Positions 1 through 4,878 of a stretch of DNA of 5,414 bases are shown in pieces. How positions within the stretch are numbered: the first letter of the stretch is position 1; each line of letters begins with the position of its first letter. Source of the stretch: Rhizobacter sp. (lineage in GTDB: Bacteria; Pseudomonadota; Gammaproteobacteria; Burkholderiales; Burkholderiaceae_C). The translations under genes were made by a program, and so were the position numbers. The stretch covers positions 1-5,414 of the forward strand of contig JACMKJ010000320.1 in the NCBI GenBank assembly GCA_014380155.1. The letters run 5' to 3'. The notes under the pieces were generated by a model that was given only the letters and a program-made list of their open reading frames with translations, ran no database searches and was not told the origin of the DNA.

Positions 1-626
1 AAGTGCACCGGGCCGATGCCGAGCTGCGCGAACTGGCGCGCGAACTGGTCTTCGACCACGTCGGCCAGCGTGCCCACCACCATCAGCGAAGCCGGGGCAT
101 CGGCTGTCTCGGCGGGCAGCTGAGGCACCAGCGAGGCGAGGCACGCGTCTTCGCCCTGGGTGAAGGTGGTCTCGATGCCGCTGCCCGAGTAGCTGAGCAC
201 ACGCACGTCGGGTGAGAAACGGCCCGACAGGCGTGAGGCCGCGCGGGAGAGGTCGAGCTTGATGACCTCTGATGGGCACGAGCCCACCAGGAACAGCATC
301 TTGATCTCGGGCCGGCGCTCCAGCAGCCGGGTCACGACACGATCGAGTTCGGTGTTCACGTCGGCCAGGCCCGCCAGGTCGCGCTCGTCGATGATGGCTG
401 TGGCGAAGCGCGGCTCAGCAAAGATCATCACCCCCGCAGCCGACTGGATCAGGTGCGCACAAGTGCGCGAGCCGACGACGAGGAAGAACGCGTCTTGTAT
501 CTTGCGGTGCAGCCAGATGATGCCGGTGAGTCCGCAGAACACTTCGCGCTGACCGCGCTCACGCAAGACTGGCGTGTCGCTGCAGCCGTCAGACGGCGCG
601 CTGCGGATCGGGATGACCGGGCTCAT
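1..626 (-). CDS. bchN: Dark-operative protochlorophyllide reductase subunit BchN (N-terminal part, cut by window edge)
   Basis: BchN pairs with BchB to form the nitrogenase MoFe-like catalytic part of light-independent protochlorophyllide reductase. BchL supplies electrons, and the enzyme reduces the D-ring C17=C18 bond to give chlorophyllide a. The 208 complete codons read here are about half of the usual 420-430 residues; the C-terminus lies beyond the left edge. The family signature is clear from residue 27 onward (QREVFCGLTGIIWLHRKIQD, then VGSRTCAHLIQSA and LFLVGSCPSEVIKLDL). Cys31, Cys56 and Cys117 have the same 25/61 spacing as the three BchN ligands of the [4Fe-4S] NB-cluster known from Rhodobacter capsulatus (Cys26/51/112, from memory). 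The ATG at 626-624 overlaps the bchF stop (ATGA), and GGGAG at 638-634 is a reasonable ribosome site. Translational coupling to bchF is likely, and bchB would be expected next to the left. Identity is very secure. Confidence 0.96.
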   Translation of the reverse strand, partial: MSPVIPIRSAPSDGCSDTPVLRERGQREVFCGLTGIIWLHRKIQDAFFLVVGSRTCAHLIQSAAGVMIFAEPRFATAIIDERDLAGLADVNTELDRVVTRLLERRPEIKMLFLVGSCPSEVIKLDLSRAASRLSGRFSPDVRVLSYSGSGIETTFTQGEDACLASLVPQLPAETADAPASLMVVGTLADVVEDQFARQFAQLGIGPVH

Positions 627-1135
627 GCCGGCACTCCCTGCGTCAACGAAGCTTGGTCACGGGCATGATCGAGCCGGGCCGCTCGCAGCTTCAAAATGAA
701 CTGCGCGGCATTGATCACATAGGCCGCATAGGCCGCCAGCGCCAGGTACATCAGCTGCCGTGCGTCGAGCGCGCCCGTGAACAGCGCCACCAGGTAGGCC
801 GTGTGCAGTGCCAGCACCAACATGCTGAACACGTCTTCCCAAAAGAAGGCGGGGGCAAACAGGTAGCGGCCGAAGACCACCTTCTCCCAGATGCAGCCGG
901 TGACCATGATGGCGTAGAGCGCCAGCGTCTTCACCACCACCGACCACACGGCGGCGTCGTGCCCGGCGCCGGTGGCGAGGTAGCGCAGCACCAGGCCCAG
1001 GCTGACGATGAACACCAGAAACTGCACCGGTGCCAGCACGCCTTGCACCAGGGTCCAAGGCGATGCATCGCGCCGTTGACGCTCTTCGGCGGTGTACAGA
1101 GGCCGGTACGGTGGCCTGATTCCACTTGCTTGCAT
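623..1135 (-). CDS. bchF: 3-vinyl bacteriochlorophyllide hydratase BchF
   Basis: BchF hydrates the C3 vinyl group of chlorophyllide a (or 3-vinyl bacteriochlorophyllide a) to 3-hydroxyethyl, the step before BchC oxidises it to the acetyl group of bacteriochlorophyll a. The 170-residue protein has the usual length for the family. It has four hydrophobic segments, at about residues 28-52, 63-81, 100-121 and 126-149, consistent with an integral membrane enzyme. The most typical stretch is residues 83-105, beginning WEKVVFGRYLFAPAFF and continuing WEDVFSM; its charged residues in and near the membrane are the likely functional core. The start at 1135 is preceded by GAGGA (1145-1141) with 5 bases of spacing. 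The gene is first in a leftward operon, with bchN directly downstream in a 4-base overlap. A sigma70-like promoter with an overlapping PpsR-type site lies just upstream. Confidence 0.95.
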   Translation of the reverse strand: MQASGIRPPYRPLYTAEERQRRDASPWTLVQGVLAPVQFLVFIVSLGLVLRYLATGAGHDAAVWSVVVKTLALYAIMVTGCIWEKVVFGRYLFAPAFFWEDVFSMLVLALHTAYLVALFTGALDARQLMYLALAAYAAYVINAAQFILKLRAARLDHARDQASLTQGVPA

Positions 1136-1164
1136 TGACGTCCTCAGCTGTGCTGCTGGCGCTG

Positions 1165-1193
1165 AATCTAGACCCGCATCGAAAGGTTGTCAA
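1165..1193 (-). promoter_or_regulatory. bchF(N) promoter, sigma70 type
   Basis: Read on the minus strand, a perfect -35 TTGACA (1193-1188) is followed after exactly 17 bases by TAGATT (1170-1165), which matches 4 of 6 positions of TATAAT. It would start transcription near 1157, leaving a short leader of roughly 20 bases that contains the GAGGA ribosome site of bchF. The -35 lies inside the PpsR-type site at 1188-1205, so bound repressor would block RNA polymerase, as known for CrtJ/PpsR at bch promoters in Rhodobacter. The assignment comes from sequence only. Confidence 0.68.
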
Positions 1194-1205
1194 TCAGGCT
1201 AGACG
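1188..1205. promoter_or_regulatory. PpsR/CrtJ-type operator 1 (TGT-N12-ACG)
   Basis: The sequence TGTcaatcaggctagACG matches the known CrtJ/PpsR recognition pattern TGT-N12-ACA except for G at the last position. It covers the bchF -35 hexamer and overlaps the next site by two bases (1204-1205). The regulator itself is encoded about 1.2 kb away, which makes the assignment plausible. Confidence 0.6.
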
Positions 1206-1221
1206 TAAATCAAACGTGACA
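1204..1221. promoter_or_regulatory. PpsR/CrtJ-type operator 2 (TGT-N12-ACG on the minus strand)
   Basis: On the minus strand this reads TGTcacgtttgatttACG, the same TGT-N12-ACG form as operator 1. The two sites run on directly from one another. The outer TGTCA (1188-1192) and TGACA (1217-1221) form a larger inverted repeat around a central ACGT (1203-1206). Two adjacent sites suit the cooperative binding known for CrtJ/PpsR tetramers. This one could act on bchF and on the divergent ppaA side. Confidence 0.5.
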
Positions 1222-1234
1222 CTATATTTGTGTC
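1218..1234. repeat. Inverted repeat GACAC-N7-GTGTC in the divergent promoter region
   Basis: The sequence GACACtatatttGTGTC has perfect 5-base arms around an AT-rich 7-base centre. Its left arm contains the ACA half of operator 2. A similar ACAC-N5-GTGT element lies in the same relation to the bchG operator. It may be an extra pair of PpsR half-sites or the site of another regulator. The TATATT at 1223-1228 could also serve as a rightward -10, with TAGACG (1200-1205) as a weak -35 spaced by 17. Confidence 0.45.
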
Positions 1235-1289
1235 CAAGCCGTGTTCCTTTGCATCTTTATGAGTCGGCGTCGTGAGGGCGCTAACCCGA

Positions 1290-1318
1290 TTGACGACCTG
1301 AGGGCGCGGCGGTAGAAA
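1290..1318 (+). promoter_or_regulatory. Candidate ppaA promoter
   Basis: TTGACG (1290-1295, 5 of 6 matches to the -35 consensus) is followed after 17 bases by TAGAAA (1313-1318, 4 of 6 matches to the -10). Transcription would start near 1325, giving a leader of about 115 bases before the ppaA start at 1441. TGAGGGCGC occurs twice nearby (1273-1281 and 1299-1307), the second copy inside the spacer. The rest of 1235-1440 shows no convincing gene or hairpin. Support is moderate because hexamers of this quality can arise by chance. Confidence 0.4.
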
Positions 1319-1428
1319 CGATCTCGTGGCCGACGAAGCGATCACAGCCTCGCATGTCGCCTACTGGTCACCGCACAGCGGTGGCAACGCCCCAGGTATG
1401 GTCCCGAGGCGCAACGCAGTACATCGCG

Positions 1429-1433
1429 AGGAG
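1429..1433 (+). promoter_or_regulatory. Shine-Dalgarno that decides the ppaA start
   Basis: AGGAG at 1429-1433, seven bases before ATG 1441, is the only good ribosome site near the beginning of the reading frame. The frame is open further upstream to an ATG at 1354, but no Shine-Dalgarno precedes that codon. The extra 29 residues do not resemble the family either, so 1441 is preferred. Confidence 0.65.
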
Positions 1434-1440
1434 ACCGTCG

Positions 1441-2346
1441 ATGGAGAGCTTTCCGCAGGGGCAATCTGTGGCGCGTGAGGGTTTGTCCAGGGGTGCTGCC
1501 GCGCCTGAATGCGAGCTTGAGCTGCCGGGCTTTCGGCCTGAGGAGGCAGCCAACGACACCCGCATGTCGCAACTGGCCCGCACGATCGAGCAAGAGATCA
1601 TTCCGCGCCTGATGCTGGCGCACCGCACCGGTGCCGAGCTGCCGCGACCGGACCGTGGCAGCCAGGCGATCACCGCCGCCGATGTCAAGCAGTTCGCCAA
1701 GCTGGTGTTGTCACACGACGAAGACGCTGCGTTTGCAGCCATCTCGGCCTTTCGGGCGCGCCAGGTGTCGATCGAGAAGATCTACGTCGACCTGCTCGCA
1801 CCGACAGCGCGCTATCTCGGCGACCTGTGGGACGACGACCTGTGCAACTTCACCGACGTGACGGTCGGCCTGGGGCGCTTGCAGCGTGTGCTGCGCGAGC
1901 TCAGCTCCGCCTTGGGTCGCAGCGTGGAGCACCCCGTGCAGGGTCGACGGGTGCTGTTGCTGCCCAGCCCCGGCGAACAGCACACCTTCGGGCTGGTGAT
2001 GGTGGCGGAGTTTTTTCGCCGAGCCGGGTGGGACGTGACCGGCGGCGCCTGGGCCGCAGGCGCTGACGCCTCGGCGCTGGTCAGCAACGAATGGTTCGAC
2101 GTGCTCGGCTTCTCGCTCGGCGCCGAGACTCACCTGAAGCCACTGGCTGCGAGCATCGCTGCAGTGCGGCACGCCGCTTGCAACCGACACCTCGTGATTC
2201 TGGTGGGCGGGCCGCTTTTTGGCGCGCACCCGGAGTTCGTTGGCCAGGTCGGTGCAGACGGCATGACAATAGACGGGCGCGAGGCACCGTTGCTGGCCGA
2301 GTCCCTGATCTCAGAGAACGCACCGCAACGCGAGCCACCCGGCTGA
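1441..2346 (+). CDS. ppaA: PpaA/AerR-type cobalamin-binding antirepressor of PpsR
   Basis: PpaA (AerR in R. capsulatus) is a cytoplasmic regulator that binds cobalamin in a light-dependent way and modulates PpsR/CrtJ at photosynthesis promoters. The 301-residue product starts with about 40 poorly conserved residues. The helical region follows: IEQEIIPRLMLAHR at 49-62, a typical family motif, then a helical bundle to about 165 with YLGDLWDDDLCNFTDVTVG at 125-143. A B12-binding Rossmann-like domain covers about 168-295. It begins VLLLPSPGEQHTFG; His181 in GEQHTFG is in the place of the lower axial ligand in the DxHxxG-type motif, with Glu instead of Asp. Further conserved points are GFSLGAE (223-229) and LVGGPLF (254-260). 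The protein is longer than the 220-250 residues usual in Rhodobacter, mainly at the N-terminus. No DNA-binding domain is evident. ppsR follows after 79 bases on the same strand, the usual pairing. Confidence 0.9.
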   Translation: MESFPQGQSVAREGLSRGAAAPECELELPGFRPEEAANDTRMSQLARTIEQEIIPRLMLAHRTGAELPRPDRGSQAITAADVKQFAKLVLSHDEDAAFAAISAFRARQVSIEKIYVDLLAPTARYLGDLWDDDLCNFTDVTVGLGRLQRVLRELSSALGRSVEHPVQGRRVLLLPSPGEQHTFGLVMVAEFFRRAGWDVTGGAWAAGADASALVSNEWFDVLGFSLGAETHLKPLAASIAAVRHAACNRHLVILVGGPLFGAHPEFVGQVGADGMTIDGREAPLLAESLISENAPQREPPG

Positions 2347-2387
2347 TGTTTGCTGCGCGCCACGGCATCGGTCACCAGACAGTCAAG

Positions 2388-2439
2388 TGAGGAACTGATG
2401 CATCAGCCGTCCGGAAAGTCAGCGCATGAGAGAGTTTGA
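2388..2439 (+). other. 13-codon leader ORF with its own Shine-Dalgarno, overlapping the ppsR start
   Basis: TGAGGAA (2388-2394) stands just before ATG 2398, which opens a 13-codon frame (MHQPSGKSAHERV) ending at TGA 2437-2439. This is the best ribosome site between ppaA and ppsR, yet the frame is not that of ppsR, whose ATG (2426) lies inside it. Ribosomes ending at 2439 could reinitiate at 2426, coupling translation of the two. Alternatively it marks a frame change in the GAGAGAG run at 2428-2434. The peptide resembles nothing I know, and it may be fortuitous. Confidence 0.35.
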
Positions 2440-3877
2440 ATCGCCCGCGCGCACGCTGGGCGACCTGAGCGCCGACATTGCTGGCAAGCTGATCGCGGCT
2501 GCTGCCGACGTGGCCTTGATCATCGACGACAAGGGTGTGATCCGTGACCTTGCATTCGGCAGCGAAGACCTGCTGCGCGAGGGCTACTACGAATGGCTGG
2601 GCAAGGCCTGGGCCGACACCGTCACCGTCGAGAGCCGCCCCAAGGTCGAGCTGTTGTTGAACGAGTCGCGTACCAATGCCGCGCCGCGCTGGCGCCACAT
2701 CAACCACCCATCGGTCGACGGTGTCGACCTGCCCTTGTCGTATTCGGCGATCGCCTTGCCGCAGCAAGCCGGGCGGGGCGGGGCACGGGCGGTCGTGTTC
2801 GGCCGTGACTTGCGTGCCAACGCCGCGTTGCAGCAGCGCCTGATCAGCGCGCAGCAGGCGATGGAGCGCGACTACTGGCGCTTGCGCCACATGGAGACAC
2901 GCTACCGCTCGCTGTTCCAGGTGTCGGCCGAGGCGGTGCTGATCCTCGACGCCAGCACCGGCAAGCTCGAAGAGGCCAACCCGGTGGCGCAGGCGCTGTT
3001 CGGCGCCGACACCTCGCGACCGGGTTGGCTCATCACCGAAAGTTTCGAGCCCGATGCCGGCGGCAAGCCCAGCGGCGGTGTGGCCGCGATGCTCGGCCGT
3101 GTCAGCGCGACCGGCCATGGCGAGAGCGTCAACGCCCGCATGGTCGGCCAGCCCAGCGAGCTGCGCGTGTCGGCCTCGCTCTTTCGGCAGGAAAAAACAG
3201 CCCACCTGCTGGTGCGTGTGGCGCCGCTCGACGGCCGCGCCAGCGTGGCCGAGAGCAGCGGGCAGAGCGCCATGCTCAAGCTCATCGAAAGCGCCCCCGA
3301 CGCCTTCGTCGTGACCGACCTCGACGGCCTCATCCTCACGACCAACCGGGCTTTCATCGACCTGGCGCAGCTTGCCACCGAGACGCAAGTGCGCGGCCAG
3401 TCGCTGGAGCGCTGGTTGGGCCGCACCGGCGTCGACCTCAACGTGCTGATCACCAACCTGCGCCAACGTGGCGCAGTTCGCCTGTTTGCCACCGTCATGC
3501 GCGGCGAATACGGCGCCTCCACCGAAGTTGAAATCTCCGGCGTGGCCGTGACCGAGGGCGAGCAGCCTTGCCTGGGTTTCACCATTCGCGACGTGAGCCG
3601 GCGCCTCGCCGCCGAGGTGCGCACCACCGGCACTGGCCGCGAAATGCCGCGCTCGGTCGGCCAGATGACCGAGCTGGTCGGGCGCGTGCCGCTCAAGGAC
3701 ATCGTGCGCGACACGACTGACCTGATCGAGCAGCTGTGCATCGAGGCGGCGCTGGAGCTGACGCACGACAACCGCGCGTCGGCGGCCGAGATGCTGGGCC
3801 TGAGCCGCCAGAGCCTGTATGTGAAGCTGCGCCGCTTCAACATCGGTGACCTGACCCCAGTCCCTGGCGAAGAGTGA
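2426..3877 (+). CDS. ppsR: Photosynthesis gene regulator PpsR/CrtJ (PAS-PAS-HTH)
   Basis: PpsR is a DNA-binding regulator that represses bch, crt and puc genes in oxygen or light by binding TGT-N12-ACA sites; in Rubrivivax it is also reported to activate some genes. The 483 residues follow the PpsR plan. An N-terminal PAS-like domain spans about 15-128, ending VVFGRDLR. The glutamine-rich coiled linker covers 129-160 (ALQQRLISAQQAMERDYWRL). PAS1 is at about 161-270, PAS2 at about 283-395 and a Fis-type HTH at about 440-472 (AAEMLGLSRQSLYVKLRRF). Cys438 in EQLCIEAALELT matches the redox cysteine Cys424 of R. sphaeroides PpsR. The partner Cys251 seems absent (Val263 by my alignment); the only other cysteine is Cys382. 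ATG 2426 is the first start codon possible, because an in-frame TGA lies at 2396. Its ribosome site is only GGAAAG (2413-2418). The gene follows ppaA and precedes bchG. Confidence 0.95.
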   Translation: MREFESPARTLGDLSADIAGKLIAAAADVALIIDDKGVIRDLAFGSEDLLREGYYEWLGKAWADTVTVESRPKVELLLNESRTNAAPRWRHINHPSVDGVDLPLSYSAIALPQQAGRGGARAVVFGRDLRANAALQQRLISAQQAMERDYWRLRHMETRYRSLFQVSAEAVLILDASTGKLEEANPVAQALFGADTSRPGWLITESFEPDAGGKPSGGVAAMLGRVSATGHGESVNARMVGQPSELRVSASLFRQEKTAHLLVRVAPLDGRASVAESSGQSAMLKLIESAPDAFVVTDLDGLILTTNRAFIDLAQLATETQVRGQSLERWLGRTGVDLNVLITNLRQRGAVRLFATVMRGEYGASTEVEISGVAVTEGEQPCLGFTIRDVSRRLAAEVRTTGTGREMPRSVGQMTELVGRVPLKDIVRDTTDLIEQLCIEAALELTHDNRASAAEMLGLSRQSLYVKLRRFNIGDLTPVPGEE

Positions 3878-3890
3878 GAGCCTGAGAATC

Positions 3891-3912
3891 TTCCGGGTTC
3901 GTTCGCCCGGAA
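3891..3912 (+). terminator. Hairpin after ppsR (weak terminator or mRNA end)
   Basis: TTCCGGG (3891-3897) and CCCGGAA (3906-3912) form a perfect 7-base-pair GC-rich stem with an 8-base loop, beginning 13 bases after the ppsR stop. No T-tract follows, so it is not a standard intrinsic terminator. It may protect the 3' end of the ppaA-ppsR message or slow the polymerase ahead of the bchG promoter. Confidence 0.4.
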
Positions 3913-3932
3913 CGGCAGGGGTGAGATTCAGG

Positions 3933-3959
3933 TTGACACTGACGGTGTAAATCTAGATT
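3933..3959 (+). promoter_or_regulatory. Candidate bchG promoter
   Basis: A perfect TTGACA (3933-3938) is followed by TAGATT (3954-3959), the same -10 hexamer as at bchF, but with a spacer of only 15 bases. A short spacer would make the promoter weak or dependent on an activator. Transcription would begin near 3966, just before the bchG start codons. The -10 lies inside the PpsR-type site at 3946-3963. Confidence 0.5.
3936..3948. repeat. Inverted repeat ACAC-N5-GTGT in the bchG promoter
   Basis: ACAC (3936-3939) and GTGT (3945-3948) flank tgacg. The right arm supplies the TGT half of the PpsR-type site at 3946-3963, and the left arm overlaps the -35. It is the counterpart of the GACAC-N7-GTGTC element at 1218-1234. 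Confidence 0.42.
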
Positions 3960-3963
3960 GACG
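3946..3963. promoter_or_regulatory. PpsR/CrtJ-type operator 3 (TGT-N12-ACG) at bchG
   Basis: TGTaaatctagattgACG fits TGT-N12-ACA except for the final base and contains a perfect 10-base palindrome AATCTAGATT (3950-3959). Fourteen of its 18 positions are self-complementary, the best symmetry of the sites seen here. It covers the -10-like TAGATT, so binding would block transcription of bchG and the gene behind it. Confidence 0.6.
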
Positions 3964-3984
3964 GCGCGGGTTGTCGTGTGCAAG

Positions 3985-4878
3985 ATGCCCTGCATGGCAC
4001 GACCCGCCTTGTCCGCTGTTGCGGAGCTGCTCAAACCGATCACCTGGTTCCCACCGATGTGGGCCTTTGGCTGCGGTGTCGTCGCCTCGGGCGTGTCGAC
4101 CGAAGGGCGCTGGCCAATCATCATCGTCGGAATTGTGCTGGCCGGGCCCATGGTGTGTGCGAGCAGCCAGGCCGTGAACGACTGGTTCGATCGCCACGTC
4201 GACGCCATCAACGAGCCGAACCGCCCCATACCCTCCGGCCGCATGCCGGGCCGCTGGGGTCTGGGCATTGCCATCCTCTGGACTGGCCTGTCGCTGCTGG
4301 TGGCCGCCTTTCTCGGCCCTTGGGGTTTTGGTGCGGCCGTGGTCGGCCTGTTGCTGGCCTGGGCCTACAGCGCACCGCCGCTGCGCCTCAAGCTCAACGG
4401 CTGGTGGGGCAATGCCGCGTGCGGCCTGTGCTACGAAGGGCTGGCCTGGACGACCGGCGCCGCCGTGATGGCGGGCGGCGCCATGCCTCACGGTCGCTCG
4501 CTGGCGCTGGCGGCGCTCTACAGCGCGGGTGCGCACGGCATCATGACGCTGAACGACTTCAAGTCGGTCGAAGGTGACCGGCAGATGGGTGTCGGCTCGC
4601 TGCCGGTGCGCCTGGGCGTGCAGCCGGCGGCGCGTGCGGCCTGCTGGATCATGGCGCTGCCGCAGGTCATCGTGGTGCTCTTGCTCGTGCATTGGCAGCG
4701 GCCCTTGCACGCGCTGGCGATCTGCGGCCTGATGGCGCTGCAACTGGCGCTGATGGACCGCTTTCTGCAAGACCCGAGCAAGCGTGCGCTCGAATACAGC
4801 GGCTTCGGCGTGCCGCTGTTCGTGATCGGCATGATGGTGAGTGCCTTTGCGCTGCGCACCGCAGAGGTGGTGCGATGA
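3985..4878 (+). CDS. bchG: Bacteriochlorophyll synthase BchG
   Basis: BchG is a membrane prenyltransferase of the UbiA family that joins geranylgeranyl diphosphate to bacteriochlorophyllide a, the last assembly step before reduction of the tail by BchP. The 297-residue product has the two Asp-rich diphosphate/Mg sites: NDWFDRHVD at 65-73 and NDFKSVEGDR at 190-199. It also has the family stretches LLKPITWFPPMWAF (15-28), NEPNRPIPSGRMPGRWG (76-92) and GAHGIMTLND (182-191). Several hydrophobic membrane segments lie between these. The start is uncertain: the frame is open to a TTG at 3958, but that codon lies inside the promoter/operator. ATG 3985 or ATG 3994 is more likely, and neither has a clear Shine-Dalgarno. 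The next gene overlaps the stop by ATGA. The long PpsR-type site upstream indicates oxygen/light control. Confidence 0.95.
   Translation: MPCMARPALSAVAELLKPITWFPPMWAFGCGVVASGVSTEGRWPIIIVGIVLAGPMVCASSQAVNDWFDRHVDAINEPNRPIPSGRMPGRWGLGIAILWTGLSLLVAAFLGPWGFGAAVVGLLLAWAYSAPPLRLKLNGWWGNAACGLCYEGLAWTTGAAVMAGGAMPHGRSLALAALYSAGAHGIMTLNDFKSVEGDRQMGVGSLPVRLGVQPAARAACWIMALPQVIVVLLLVHWQRPLHALAICGLMALQLALMDRFLQDPSKRALEYSGFGVPLFVIGMMVSAFALRTAEVVR

Noticed and set aside
259..552. Plus-strand open frame opposite bchN
   Set aside because: Antisense shadow; the minus strand carries the BchN motifs and ligand cysteines.
653..1138. Plus-strand open frame opposite bchF
   Set aside because: Antisense shadow of bchF, whose membrane segments and family motifs are certain.
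1354..1440. N-terminal extension of ppaA from ATG 1354
   Set aside because: No ribosome site at 1354 and no resemblance to PpaA/AerR, while ATG 1441 has AGGAG at correct distance.
2347..2364. TGTttgctgcgcgccACG as a PpsR site ahead of ppsR
   Set aside because: It fits TGT-N12-ACG, but the centre is GC-rich and lacks the AT-rich, partly symmetric core of the other sites. No promoter hexamers accompany it, and about one such match is expected by chance in this length.
2372..3766. Long minus-strand open frame (464 codons) opposite ppsR
   Set aside because: It mirrors ppsR codons in high-GC DNA; the product is rich in His, Gln, Ala and Arg with no recognisable domain, whereas the plus strand encodes a clear PpsR.
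3928..4770. Minus-strand open frame (280 codons) opposite bchG
   Set aside because: It covers the bchG coding region and its promoter, with low-complexity His/Gln/Arg-rich translation and no family resemblance.
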